DNA from: Alcaligenes pakistanensis | GTDB lineage: Bacteria; Pseudomonadota; Gammaproteobacteria; Burkholderiales; Burkholderiaceae_B | Length of the DNA stretch: 64,000 nucleotides | Direction: 5' to 3' | Assembly: GCF_014652815.1 (NCBI RefSeq) | Contig: NZ_BMZN01000001.1 | Coordinates: 376,866-440,865 of the forward strand | In this document: in pieces, positions 34,257-42,931 of the stretch | How positions within the stretch are numbered: position 1 is the stretch's first letter | Layout of the letters: the number at the start of each line of letters is the position of its first letter | Position numbers and translations under genes: made by a program | The notes under the pieces: generated by a model | Database searches by the model: none | The model's input: only the letters and a program-made list of their open reading frames with translations | Told to the model about the DNA's origin: nothing

Positions 34257-34451
34257 TCACCTGGTTGAACAATGAACGGTATCCGCCCTGCCGCGAAAGA
34301 AAAGAGTGGCTTCTGTCTCCATCATCACCTGTAAGTTCAGCACTTCTTGCTTAACAGGACCGCGCTCCATTTCGGTGCGCTTCACAGACTGGTCAAAGCG
34401 CTCACCAAAACCGTCAAGCAGAATTGACACGTACTCAGGTAGTTTTGCCAT
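34257..34451 (-). CDS. Phage-type small protein (tail-assembly-like), possibly remnant
   Basis: A 64-aa frame beginning MAKLPEYVSILLDGFGERFD, followed by KRTEMERGPVKQE. The 'LDGFGE...RTEMERGxPKQ' pattern is familiar from short proteins in siphophage tail modules. The end of the protein (FFRGRADTVHCSTR) looks altered compared with the expected acidic ending, so it may be decayed. Upstream on the minus strand sits a hairpin, CCCGTCA/TGACGGG (34468-34491). It supports a phage origin for part of this element. Confidence 0.45.
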   Translation of the reverse strand: MAKLPEYVSILLDGFGERFDQSVKRTEMERGPVKQEVLNLQVMMETEATLFFRGRADTVHCSTR

Positions 34452-34598
34452 AGATTCAGATAAAAAACCCGTCAAGCAGATGCCTGACGGGCTGAGTAGT
34501 ATGCTGCTAAAACCAACAAAATAAGACCCTATCGAGCGGGGAGTTATACGACCATAAAATAGCCCGCTAGTAGATGTGGCTCATAGGCAGGGATCTGC

Positions 34599-35579
34599 CT
34601 ATTCCAACTTAGCGCCGGACAATTCAACCAACCCTTTAAACCGCTGAATCTCCGACAACACGAAAGAATCAAGCTGCTCAGGATTTAACTGTTCTCCGAT
34701 CTGCACGCCCATGTTTTCCAGTTGCTCAATGATCGCCGGCTCTTGCAAAATCTTGGCAATCTCTTGATTCAAACGCTCCACAACTTGTACAGGGGCATCA
34801 GCATGCGTAGCCACACCGTACCAGGCAGCAGCATACATATCAGTCAGGCCCAACTCCTCAAACGTGGGCACATCTGGCAGCACGTTCAAGCGCTTAGCAG
34901 ACGCCACTGCCAACGCACGCAGTGAGCCCGCCCTGACCTGAGCCAAAGACCCCGTATCCAACATCAAATCGATATTGCCCCCCATAAGATCGGTGACTGC
35001 TGGCCCGCTCCCTTTATAAGGAATGTGAGTAATACTTATCCCCGCGCTCTGAATCAACTGGGACGCAGCCAAATGCTGAGATGAACCAACTCCCGCGGAG
35101 CCATAGTTCAGTTTGCCTGGATTTTCCTTGGCATAATCCAAAAGTTGTGGCGCTGTCTGGAACTGCGAATTAGCCGGCACCTCTAGCACATTCGGAATAG
35201 CGCCAATCAAAGCCACATGGGAAAAGTCCTTCTGCGCGTCATAACCTATCTTCGAGTACAAGTGCGGATTGATCGCATTCGTTGAGCTGGTAGTCATCAA
35301 CAAGGTATACCCATCTGCCACCTCCCTGACAAATGATGTTGTACCAATATTGCCTCCCGCACCGGCCTTATTCTCAATAACAATTGGCTGACCCAATTCC
35401 TCTCCCAAGCGCTTACCGATAATTCGAGCAATCACATCGGTCGCACCACCCGGAGCCCAAGGAACGATCATACGAATTGGTTTATTGGGATATACGGTTT
35501 CCTGAGCCTGTGCGGGAGCAAGGCTTGCAAACGCCGCCACTGCCAAGAGCGGAGCAAACAAAATTCTAGCTTTCAACAC
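34599..35579 (-). CDS. Tripartite tricarboxylate transporter substrate-binding protein (Bug/TctC family)
   Basis: A 326-aa periplasmic solute-binding protein starting at GTG 35579 (GGGAG upstream). A signal peptide ends at AQAQ-ETVYP. Family hallmarks are YPNKPIRMIVPWAPGGATDVIAR (about 30-52), VIENKAGAGGNIGT and SAGVGSSQHLA. Such proteins bind carboxylates and feed TctAB permeases, though many 'orphan' Bug genes in Alcaligenaceae lack permeases nearby, as here. The neighbours (RraA-like gene and divergent LysR) suggest a small catabolic cargo for an organic acid. Confidence 0.92.
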   Translation of the reverse strand: MLKARILFAPLLAVAAFASLAPAQAQETVYPNKPIRMIVPWAPGGATDVIARIIGKRLGEELGQPIVIENKAGAGGNIGTTSFVREVADGYTLLMTTSSTNAINPHLYSKIGYDAQKDFSHVALIGAIPNVLEVPANSQFQTAPQLLDYAKENPGKLNYGSAGVGSSQHLAASQLIQSAGISITHIPYKGSGPAVTDLMGGNIDLMLDTGSLAQVRAGSLRALAVASAKRLNVLPDVPTFEELGLTDMYAAAWYGVATHADAPVQVVERLNQEIAKILQEPAIIEQLENMGVQIGEQLNPEQLDSFVLSEIQRFKGLVELSGAKLE

Positions 35580-35656
35580 AATACAGTCTCCCTATGTTTT
35601 TTTATGCGCTAGCGCGCTAATGAAATTCAGCAACTTGAACAGACAAGACACAACGC

Positions 35657-36265
35657 TTACTTAATAGCGGAGTTCAACCAAGCATCGTCGTAAATACCAG
35701 CCGCAATATCTGCCAATATCCGCTGCTCATTGGCATGGAGCTCGCGTGCTTGACCTGCAACTTGTTCTGCTTGCTCAGCAGCGACGAAGACCACGCCATC
35801 GGCATCCCCCAGAACCACATCGCCCGGAGAGACCACATTGCCATCGATACTAATCACCTTATTGATGGCACCTGGGCCGTTCTTATATGGACCTCTGGGC
35901 GTAATGCTTCTGCCGTAACAAGGAAAACCATCACGGATGAAGGCATCAACATCTCGCACTGCGCCATCTACAACAAACCCGATAACCCCACGTGCGCGTG
36001 CAGCGCTTAGCAGTATTTCGCCGACCAGCGCTCGCTCTGTGCTTCCTGCACCATCAATGACAAGTACATCGCCAGGCTGAGCTTGACGTAGCGCCGCATG
36101 AATATACAAATTGTCCCCTGGCGCCACTTGCACCGTGAGCGCGCGTCCCAATAAAGGCTGCACACCATGCATTGCTTTCAATCCTTGAGATCCTCGCAGC
36201 CGATCTAAGCTATCGGATACTAAAGAAGAAGAAAGCCCAGAGAACAAACTCAACAAATCTTCCAT
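35657..36265 (-). CDS. RraA-like protein (4-hydroxy-4-methyl-2-oxoglutarate aldolase / RraA family)
   Basis: A 202-aa protein of the RraA/HMG-aldolase fold. Motifs include LVSDSLDRL near the N-terminus, GDVLVIDGAGSTERALVGEILLSAARARGVIGFVVDGAVRD (about 75-115, the aldolase-type substrate and metal region GxxxxxxxxxxGxxGxVxDGxxRD) and GDVVLGDADGVVFV. The sequence GEILLSAARARG followed by GAVRD supports an aldolase rather than an RNase E regulator. It is co-oriented with tctC and divergent from a LysR gene that probably controls both. RBS is GGGAGGGG. Confidence 0.85.
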   Translation of the reverse strand: MEDLLSLFSGLSSSLVSDSLDRLRGSQGLKAMHGVQPLLGRALTVQVAPGDNLYIHAALRQAQPGDVLVIDGAGSTERALVGEILLSAARARGVIGFVVDGAVRDVDAFIRDGFPCYGRSITPRGPYKNGPGAINKVISIDGNVVSPGDVVLGDADGVVFVAAEQAEQVAGQARELHANEQRILADIAAGIYDDAWLNSAIK

Positions 36266-36398
36266 ACCCCTCCCTTACTTAAAAGCACACTCATCAACGT
36301 CTACAGCGTCTGATGAAGTTCGACTTATTGTGGCTAGCCAAAACTTTCCTGTATATTGAATAGTTGTCCTCAATATATATTCCAAATAGGAAAGCTTT

Positions 36399-37289
36399 AT
36401 GCCTAGCCACAGACAGTTGGAAGCCTTCTACTGGACTGCCAAGCTCGGTACATTGAGCGCTAGCTCTGAAAAGCTGTGTACTACGCAATCCGCAGTGACT
36501 AAGCGCATCCGCCAATTGGAACAAACGCTAGGCGTACGCTTATTTGTGCGAGAGGGAAGACATAATGTGTTGAGCGATGAAGGCCGAACTGCCATGCTCA
36601 TGGCAGAGCCCTTGCTGCAGCAGCACGCTACTCTTTTGCAGCAGTTCCGCACTCCATCGCAGCCAGTCCCGCGCCTTTCAATTGGTGTAACGGAGATTAC
36701 GGCTATTACTTGGCTGCCAGTGCTGATCGAACAGCTCAAGCATCGCTACCCCGGCATCGTGCTAAAAATCGTCATCGCTATGCATTCAGAGCTACAACAA
36801 ATGCTGCTAAGTAACACGATCCAGCTTAGTATCCAGCAGCAACTTCCTACTCATGCCCTGCTTCACTGCATTGACATCGGAGAATTGCGCCTTATGTGGG
36901 TCGGGGGGCCCGACATGAGCGATAAACGAAGTTACTACCTACGCGAAATTGCCAGTATGCCGATCATCCGACAAAACCATGAATCAGCACTGAGCCAGGC
37001 ATACGACGACTGGCTACGTCCGCACACCGCAGACTCAGCCGTCTTCACTATCAATAGCCTCATCGCCACAGCCAGCCTAGTTTCTGCGGGGCAAGGAATA
37101 AGCTGCCTGCCAGAAGAGTATTTTTCTCCCATGGTGACTAGCGGACAACTCGTCCGCCTGCCAACGAGGAAACAACAACCACGATTGATCTACTCCGCTA
37201 TATTCCGCAAGCAGGACAGCAACATAGCCTTCTATCACGACGTCACCCGCATCGCTCAAGCAGCATGCAGGTTCGCACCGGCCCATTAG
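36399..37289 (+). CDS. LysR-family transcriptional regulator
   Basis: A 296-aa LysR protein. Its winged helix-turn-helix lies at residues 1-60 (QLEAFYWTAKLGTLSASSEKL, then TKRIRQLEQTLGVRLFVREGR) and its substrate-binding domain follows. It is divergent from the RraA-like/TctC genes with a 133-base shared intergenic region, the usual LysR control layout. Its inducer is unknown, presumably the acid handled by those genes. It is the last intact gene before the decayed integrase. Confidence 0.9.
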   Translation: MPSHRQLEAFYWTAKLGTLSASSEKLCTTQSAVTKRIRQLEQTLGVRLFVREGRHNVLSDEGRTAMLMAEPLLQQHATLLQQFRTPSQPVPRLSIGVTEITAITWLPVLIEQLKHRYPGIVLKIVIAMHSELQQMLLSNTIQLSIQQQLPTHALLHCIDIGELRLMWVGGPDMSDKRSYYLREIASMPIIRQNHESALSQAYDDWLRPHTADSAVFTINSLIATASLVSAGQGISCLPEEYFSPMVTSGQLVRLPTRKQQPRLIYSAIFRKQDSNIAFYHDVTRIAQAACRFAPAH

Positions 37290-37507
37290 TAGGCCCCTAA
37301 ACTCAACAGATTTACCTTTGAGTTCGTGCATGGATCTCTAGCTTCTATGTCCTCGCTTTAGCTCCCCATGTCCTACGCATAACCTTCCCTGTGCTTGTAG
37401 TAGGACTTCCCAATTACTCGTCTGAAACACTTACTACCAAGCGACGCAGAACTTGGCTGGCTGCCCCCGTGGCGGGTTTTATATGGAAGACACATGCCAA
37501 CCAATAA

Positions 37508-37991
37508 TCACACCACTGCTCCTCTCGGAACGCTAAATATCGCTCCAATGTTGACATAGCAACCGAGGACAAAGGCACCTGACACTCGTATGGCGGGCAC
37601 GGATGCTAGCTGGCGCCAACTGTGCACCCTCTTCATCTCTGAAATCCAATTATCTAGCCAGCCGGCAGTAATCCTGGCCAACGGCCAATCGCCATGCATG
37701 CGCACAATAACGCGCAGCGCTGCGACATCCTTCGTGGATAGATGGGCTTCCCGTTGGTACTCTCTGTCCAACGCGTTAATCGTCAGGATGCGGCCTTCTG
37801 GCTGGTGCTTGGAAGGAAAAATGCCCCGATTCAGCAATGCCTCTAGCCGCTGGGCATACTCATCGCCCCCTTGCAGAGGCGAAAGTCATATAGATAGGTT
37901 TTTCCAGCAGGCCGGCTTTTTTGAATACGTATTCCCAGGTGCCGTTAGTGCGAATTCGCTTACCAGCGTTTACATTTCTCCAGCACGTCAT
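37508..37991 (-). pseudogene. Tyrosine integrase remnant (N-terminal part)
   Basis: Reading from ATG 37991, the frame gives KRIRTNGTWEYVFKKAGLLE then YMTFAS, typical of the N-terminal arm-binding part of phage/ICE integrases. A frameshift near 37870 leads into EYAQRLEALLNRG and the core-binding region DVAALRVIVRMHGDWPLARI ending WISEMKR. The sequence then degenerates, and the catalytic R-HxxR-Y domain is absent. It lies next to the 3' end of tRNA-Val, the expected place for the integrase that made the flanking repeats. The element can no longer excise by itself. The gap 37290-37507 shows nothing else. Confidence 0.75.
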
Positions 37992-38095
37992 TTAGGCATG
38001 ATCAGGCTGCAATGTAGGGAGTAGTAGAGTTGGTAGCAAGCCAATCTTGGTTGGCTGAGGCTACCTTAGACTAGTTAAAAACTAGTTAAACAGGC

Positions 38096-38196
38096 ACAAA
38101 AAAAGCACTTAGTTTTACCTAAGTGCTTGTTTCGACTAGCAAAAGAAATGGTGGGTGCTGAGGGGTTCGAACCCCCGACCTACGCCTTGTAAGGGC
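38096..38196 (-). repeat. Right copy of the direct repeat, overlapping tRNA-Val (att-like)
   Basis: This partner of 31395-31493 includes the tRNA terminator, the spacer and the tRNA-Val 3' part through the anticodon. Here the tRNA is complete, so this is the side where the integrated element restored the gene. About 6.7 kb separate the two copies. Confidence 0.8.
38103..38128 (-). terminator. Terminator of tRNA-Val
   Basis: A 10-bp stem AAGCACTTAG / CTAAGTGCTT with a TTTTAC loop, followed on the minus strand by a run of seven Ts. Confidence 0.85.
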
Positions 38197-38224
38197 GCCG
38201 CTCTACCAGCTGAGCTAAGCACCC
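38149..38224 (-). tRNA. tRNA-Val(TAC)
   Basis: A 76-nt cloverleaf on the minus strand: acceptor GGGTGCT pairing with AGCACCC, D-arm GCTC..GAGC, anticodon arm CGCCC-TTACAAG-GCG with anticodon TAC, T-arm GGGGGTTCGAACCCC, and an encoded CCA. It is intact and serves as the insertion site of the element to its left. Confidence 0.97.
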
Positions 38225-38315
38225 ATTTCTGTAATGCTGTTCTTCCGATGAAGAAAAAGAATTATAGGGCCAATTTATTCTTTCTGCAAGTCTTTTGCGT
38301 AAATTAATTTAAAAA

Positions 38316-38588
38316 TTAATTCACAGCGTCTTTCAGAGCTTTACCGGGACGGAACTTAGGCACGTTTGCGCCTTCGATCTCGATTGTTTCACCGGTACGT
38401 GGGTTACGACCCGAACGGGCAGCGCGTTCCGACACAGCGAAGGTGCCAAAACCAACCAGAGTAACCGTATCTTTTTCTTTCAGCGTGGTGGTCACGGCAT
38501 CGATAAACGCATCCAGCGCACGACCAGCGTCAGCTTTGGACAGATCGGCTTTGGTGGAAATGAATTCGATAAGCTCGGTTTTATTCAT
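38316..38588 (-). CDS. hupB: DNA-binding protein HU
   Basis: A 90-aa histone-like protein starting [20 protein letters not shown], with the beta-arm consensus [22 protein letters not shown] (about 46-67) and ending in [14 protein letters not shown] chose the ATG at 38588 because it gives the exact HU length and follows AGGGG; a longer frame to 38714 is not supported. HU bends and compacts DNA and helps recombination and replication. It lies right after the tRNA-Val locus. Confidence 0.96.
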   Translation of the reverse strand: MNKTELIEFISTKADLSKADAGRALDAFIDAVTTTLKEKDTVTLVGFGTFAVSERAARSGRNPRTGETIEIEGANVPKFRPGKALKDAVN

Positions 38589-39162
38589 TGAGAAAATACC
38601 CCTGAAAATTATTTTACGGGCCCCCAGCGGGAACCAGTTTGTGACGGCCAGACTTAATAGTGACAAACGACAGAACATCCAAGCACTACCGTCTGTCATT
38701 GCAACCAGGCGCACAAGTGCCCCGGTTGGCTACCGCGTATTAAGCCTTCGTTTAATACACGTGTCAAGCAAAAAAACCCCTGTAACCCGCATCATTGCTC
38801 ACTGTTGATATCGGTTTCGGGACTTTCCCTATTTTGCATCGAGAAACTTAACAGGGCGCTGCAAATATGTTATTTGCGCTTGATCAAGCTCAAAATTAGC
38901 GGGCTAATACTGCGTTTTTAAAGGTTTCCCCCAAGCTCTTCTACACTCGCAAGGCCTGTCCGCCCTGCTCCCATCGCCGGAAATCTCCTTACCTGCTCCC
39001 GACTTAGCCTCGCTGCTGCGCCCTGTTCGAGGGTGCTGGACCATTTTTCTGCACCCTTCGCTTAGTCGGCAACCGTGCCCATGTTCTCCCACTTTGCCCT
39101 CCTACAATTTTCTGCATTGTCTGACTGCATTTCAGCAGTCTTCACCGTCAAGGAGCACAGCG
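38589..39162 (+). other. Long intergenic region with promoters of hupB and the nir operon
   Basis: About 570 bases without a supported gene. The left part should hold the hupB promoter. An FNR/Dnr-like box lies at 38880-38893. The 38940-39080 part is GC-rich with no clear structure and separates the box from nirE by about 270 bases, so a long leader is likely. Confidence 0.5.
38880..38893 (+). promoter_or_regulatory. FNR/Dnr-type box upstream of the nir operon
   Basis: TTGATCAAGCTCAA matches the FNR/Dnr consensus TTGAT-N4-ATCAA at 9 of 10 defined positions. An oxygen- or NO-responsive activator is the expected control for nir genes. Confidence 0.75.
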
Positions 39163-39945
39163 ATGCACGGCAAGGTTTATCTGGTCGGAGCGGGACCTGG
39201 CGACCCGGAACTTCTTACTCTACGCGCCTTATATCTGCTGCAAAACGCAGAGGCCGTGGTCTACGACCGTCTGGTCAGCCCCGCCATCATGGAATGTATC
39301 AACCCCGACGCCACCCTTCACGATGTAGGTAAAGTCGCATCCTGCAAACCCAGCATGCAGGACGACATTAACCACATTCTTTTATGTTTGGCCAGAACGC
39401 ATCAACACGTGGTCAGGCTCAAAGGTGGCGATCCTTTTATTTTTGGACGTGGGGGCGAGGAACAAGCTTATCTGCACCAATATGGAGTCACGGTAGAGGT
39501 CGTTCCGGGCATTACTGCTGCCACAGGCTGTGCCGCTTCTTTGGGGATTCCTTTAACTCATCGCGGGCTAGCCAGCAGCGTGCGCTTTATTACGGGGCAC
39601 CTACGGGACAACCAAGGCCTGGAGCTAGACTGGGCCTCTCTATCCGACTCTTCCTGTACGCTGGTGTTCTATATGGCCATGGCCAACTGCAGCCAGATCG
39701 TCGAATCTTTGATTGAGCACGGACGCAGCCCACACACGCCCATCGCCCTGGCGCAAGATGCGACCCTCAAAAGCCAGCGCTGGGCCTTGGGCACCCTGCA
39801 AAAGTTACCGCAGCTGGTGCAGACGTTTAGTCCTCCGGCCTTACTAATCATCGGTCAGGTTGTCCAACTGCATCCTGACTATCCTGAGCCCATCGAATCC
39901 AGCCGTGCAGCACTGACACCTGAGCCTTCCTGGGTATTGATGTGA
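39163..39945 (+). CDS. nirE: Uroporphyrinogen-III C-methyltransferase NirE
   Basis: A 260-aa SUMT enzyme that makes precorrin-2 from uroporphyrinogen III with SAM, the first step toward siroheme and heme d1. The N-terminus VYLVGAGPGDPELLTLRALY is the P-loop-like SUMT motif; VVYDRLVS, GGDPFIFGRGGEE (about 86-98) and VPGITAATGCAA follow. I chose the ATG at 39163, preceded by AAGGAG. As the head of nirE-C-F-DL-G-H-J it is NirE and not CobA. It overlaps nirC by four bases. Confidence 0.93.
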   Translation: MHGKVYLVGAGPGDPELLTLRALYLLQNAEAVVYDRLVSPAIMECINPDATLHDVGKVASCKPSMQDDINHILLCLARTHQHVVRLKGGDPFIFGRGGEEQAYLHQYGVTVEVVPGITAATGCAASLGIPLTHRGLASSVRFITGHLRDNQGLELDWASLSDSSCTLVFYMAMANCSQIVESLIEHGRSPHTPIALAQDATLKSQRWALGTLQKLPQLVQTFSPPALLIIGQVVQLHPDYPEPIESSRAALTPEPSWVLM

Positions 39946-40319
39946 ATGGCTTGCATTTTCGGCTCAAAAAAACAGGCACACGGCCTTTAGCTGCGCTGAT
40001 TCTTGCCCTATTGCCTGCTCTTCTTTTGCCACAAGCACTCGTTGCGGCAGAACACCCGCCCTCCCTTGAACGACAAACAGTTTTAAGGGCACTGCTGCAT
40101 CAAGAATGTGGCTCTTGCCATGGTTTGTACTTGACTGGTGGGCTGGGGCCCGCTTTGACGCCTGACGCCCTGAAGGGTCAGACCAAAGAACAGATCGCCT
40201 TGACGATTATGCAAGGTCGTCCGGGTACCGCCATGCCACCCTGGAATCGGTTTCTACAGCCCACAGAAAGCCAATGGCTGGCCGGCTTTCTTCTCTATGC
40301 TTCGGATACTGCCCCATGA
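39942..40319 (+). CDS. nirC: Cytochrome c NirC
   Basis: A 125-aa exported monoheme cytochrome c. Signal peptide LAALILALLPALLLPQALVAA, heme-binding CGSCHG (about 46-51), and a C-terminal region containing GRPGTAMPPWNRFL with a likely Met axial ligand. NirC donates electrons to, or assists d1 insertion into, nitrite reductase. It overlaps nirE and nirF by four bases each. The GTG at 39942 (or a later codon) is the start. Confidence 0.9.
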   Translation: MNGLHFRLKKTGTRPLAALILALLPALLLPQALVAAEHPPSLERQTVLRALLHQECGSCHGLYLTGGLGPALTPDALKGQTKEQIALTIMQGRPGTAMPPWNRFLQPTESQWLAGFLLYASDTAP

Positions 40320-41476
40320 AAATACTCATGACTCTTTGCCTAGCCGCGGTCTTAAATGGTTGCGCCAGTACACCACGCGGCACTCACGACTTAGGCCTGA
40401 TTGTGGAGCGGGCCAGTGGCAGTGTCGCGCTTGTTGAGACCAGCAAGCAAAGTCGCCTTGCGCGTATTGAAGGCTTGGGCGACTTGTCCCATGCTCACAT
40501 CACTTACTCCCGCGATGGGCGCTACGGTTACGTGTTCGGACGGGATGGTGGTTTAAGCAAAGTGGATCTGCTCAAACAAATTTTGGTACGTCGCATTATT
40601 CAATCCGGAAATGCAATTGGCGGCGCTATCTCCCAGGACGGCAAGCTGATTGTGGCGCAGAACTACGAGCCGGGAGGGATCAAGATATTTGATGCAGACA
40701 CGCTGGATTTAATTAGCGAGGTTCCCGCCTACTACGCAGCCGGCCAAAGAGCCAAGGTAGTAGGTTTGGCCGATTTACCGAACCAACAATTCGCCTATTC
40801 CTTGTTCGAGGCAGGTGAGATTTGGCTGACCGATTTATCGGACCCACTCCACCCCAAAACCCAACGTTTTGCCGCAGGTTCTCAACCCTACGATGCCATG
40901 GTGACGCCTGATGGCCGTTACTACATCGCGGGGCTCTTTGGCGAGGACGCCTTGGCCATGCTGGACTTATGGAAGCCTGAAGATGGGGTGAAGAAAATCC
41001 TGGGTGGCTATGGCCGTGGCGAGGTGGCCCTGCCCGTCTACAAGATGCCTCATCTACGGGGCTGGTCCATGGCGGGCCAAGACTTATTCCTGCCAGCCAT
41101 TGGACGGCACGAAGTCCTGGTGGCCAGCACCCTAAGCTGGCAAGAAAAAACACGCATCCCCGTTCAGGGACAACCCGTTTTCGTGATGGCCCAACCGGAT
41201 GGTCGTCAGATCTGGGTGAACTTTGCTTTCCCGGATAACGACAAGGTGCAGGTCATTGATGTTGCCACCCTGCAAGTTATCCAGACTCTGAATGTAGGCA
41301 AAGCTGTCCTGCATATGGAGTTCACTCCACGGGGCGAATCAGTCTGGATTTCAGCGCGCGACGACAACCGTGTCAGCGTGTACGACACCCGTCATTTCCA
41401 ACGCCTGGAGACCTTAGACATTCAGCAACCCAGCGGGATATTTTTTACGAATCGGAGCGGTCGCATTGGTTTCTGA
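40316..41476 (+). CDS. nirF: Heme d1 biosynthesis protein NirF
   Basis: A 386-aa beta-propeller protein, similar to the d1 domain of NirS, that performs a late step (dihydro-heme d1 processing). I chose the ATG at 40316 in an ATGA overlap with nirC. The N-terminus MKILMTLCLAAVLNGCAST is a lipoprotein signal with the lipobox LNGC, so it is probably membrane-anchored in the periplasm. Typical propeller segments are YSRDGRYGYVFGRDGGLSKVD and VTPDGRYYIAGLFGED. Confidence 0.93.
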   Translation: MKILMTLCLAAVLNGCASTPRGTHDLGLIVERASGSVALVETSKQSRLARIEGLGDLSHAHITYSRDGRYGYVFGRDGGLSKVDLLKQILVRRIIQSGNAIGGAISQDGKLIVAQNYEPGGIKIFDADTLDLISEVPAYYAAGQRAKVVGLADLPNQQFAYSLFEAGEIWLTDLSDPLHPKTQRFAAGSQPYDAMVTPDGRYYIAGLFGEDALAMLDLWKPEDGVKKILGGYGRGEVALPVYKMPHLRGWSMAGQDLFLPAIGRHEVLVASTLSWQEKTRIPVQGQPVFVMAQPDGRQIWVNFAFPDNDKVQVIDVATLQVIQTLNVGKAVLHMEFTPRGESVWISARDDNRVSVYDTRHFQRLETLDIQQPSGIFFTNRSGRIGF

Positions 41477-42452
41477 TCTTTCCCCTTCTGCATTTCAATT
41501 ACTCAACGCCTGGCAGCATGGTTTCCCCTTGAGCTCCCGCCCCTTTCGCAAACTTGGCTTGCTTCTGGGGCTTAGCGAACAAACCGTACTGGACTACTTT
41601 CGGGCCTGGCAGACCGAAGGGATTATCAGCCGTATCGGTCCTGTCCTGAACCCCGCCTGTATGAGCAGCACCCTGGTGGGAATGCAGGTCCCTGCTTCCG
41701 AGATAAATGCTCTTGCCAACTGGATAAGCGCGCTGCCCGCCGTCAACCATAATTACGAGCGCGAACATGCCATCAATTTATGGTTTGTGCTGACGTGTGC
41801 GGATGCCGATGAACGGCAGGCAACTCTGAGCCACATCGCCCAACACACCGGCCTGCAACCCATGTGTTTGCCTATGCATCAGGCCTATCACATAGATCTG
41901 GGATTCAGTCTGGCTGAACATAATAAAGTCGCCAGCCCCTTGGTAAACAGCCGCAGCCTGCCCACTATCGGTAGCCCGGAGCGAAGGTTGCTGGAGTGCG
42001 CCTTGCAGGGTGTAGAGCTACATGCGGAGCCCTTCAAACTCTGGGCAGAACAAACCAAAATGGAAGAGAAACAAGTCCTGCAGCAACTCCAGTTGTTTCT
42101 GGATCACGGTATCTTCCGACGCTTTGGCGTGGTCTTACGTCATCGCGCTCTAGGCTATAGCGCCAATGCCATGTGTGTCTGGACTGTCCCAGACAATCGC
42201 ATCGACAGCTTCGGCGAGCAGTTGGGCAAACAATCCGTCATCACCCTGTGTTATCGACGGCGCCCCCATCCTCCACACTGGCACCACAATCTGTTTTGCA
42301 TGATTCACGGCAAGGACCGCCTGCAAGTGCTGGCTCAACATGCCGCGCTGAATGCCAGCCTGGGTTTGGATCAGTTCGCTCACGAAGTGCTGTTCTCTAC
42401 GCGTTGCTTCAAGCAGCGCGGCGCATTACTGGCCTCATCGCAACATGACTGA
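41466..42452 (+). CDS. nirDL: Siroheme decarboxylase NirDL (fused NirD and NirL)
   Basis: A 328-aa fusion of two Lrp/AsnC-like halves. The first (about 1-150) begins LLNAWQHGFPLSSRPF and has NHNYEREHAINLWFVL; the second (about 165-320) has GIFRRFGVVLRHRALGYSANAMCVW and the YRRRPHPPHWHHNLFCMIHG motif of NirL/NirH. With NirG and NirH it removes the acetate carboxyls from siroheme to make 12,18-didecarboxysiroheme. It starts at TTG 41466 inside the end of nirF. Fused NirDL is known in several denitrifiers. Confidence 0.92.
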   Translation: MVSDLSPSAFQLLNAWQHGFPLSSRPFRKLGLLLGLSEQTVLDYFRAWQTEGIISRIGPVLNPACMSSTLVGMQVPASEINALANWISALPAVNHNYEREHAINLWFVLTCADADERQATLSHIAQHTGLQPMCLPMHQAYHIDLGFSLAEHNKVASPLVNSRSLPTIGSPERRLLECALQGVELHAEPFKLWAEQTKMEEKQVLQQLQLFLDHGIFRRFGVVLRHRALGYSANAMCVWTVPDNRIDSFGEQLGKQSVITLCYRRRPHPPHWHHNLFCMIHGKDRLQVLAQHAALNASLGLDQFAHEVLFSTRCFKQRGALLASSQHD

Positions 42453-42930
42453 TAAGCAGCCTAGCCAACTTCACGCGCCCATCGATCTGGACCGCATAGA
42501 TAGCCAAATCATCAATCACTTGCAAGATGGTTTTCCCATCTGCTCCCGGCCTTTTGCCCAACTTGCCCCTGTTTTCTATTTAAGTGAGTCGGAGCTAATT
42601 GCTCGTGTGCATCGCTTGCGCCAATCCGGCGTGCTGACCCGGTTCGGGCCTCTGTTTCAAGTAGAGGCCTTAGGGGGGGCTTACTGCCTTGTCGCCATGG
42701 CTGTCCCAAACAAACGTTGGGATAGCACCGTTAAAGCAGTGAATCGTCACCCCGAAGTCGCGCATAACTATCAACGTGATCACACGCTGAATATGTGGTT
42801 TGTACTTGCTACGGCTCGCCCACAAGGCATTGAACGTTGTCTGGCAGAGATCGAAGCAGAGACAGGTCTACCCGTTTTCGCCTTCCCCAAGGAACGTGAA
42901 TACGCCCTAAGCCTAAAGCTGGAGCTATGA
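42445..42930 (+). CDS. nirG: Siroheme decarboxylase subunit NirG
   Basis: A 161-aa Lrp/AsnC-like protein. I chose the ATG at 42445 in an eight-base overlap with nirDL. It shows DSQIINHLQDGFPICSRPFA, LTRFGPLFQVEALGGAYCLVA and the NYQRDHTLNMWFVLAT motif of NirD/NirG. It works with NirH and NirDL in siroheme decarboxylation. Ends one base before the nirH start. Confidence 0.9.
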   Translation: MTDKQPSQLHAPIDLDRIDSQIINHLQDGFPICSRPFAQLAPVFYLSESELIARVHRLRQSGVLTRFGPLFQVEALGGAYCLVAMAVPNKRWDSTVKAVNRHPEVAHNYQRDHTLNMWFVLATARPQGIERCLAEIEAETGLPVFAFPKEREYALSLKLEL

Positions 42931-42931
42931 C

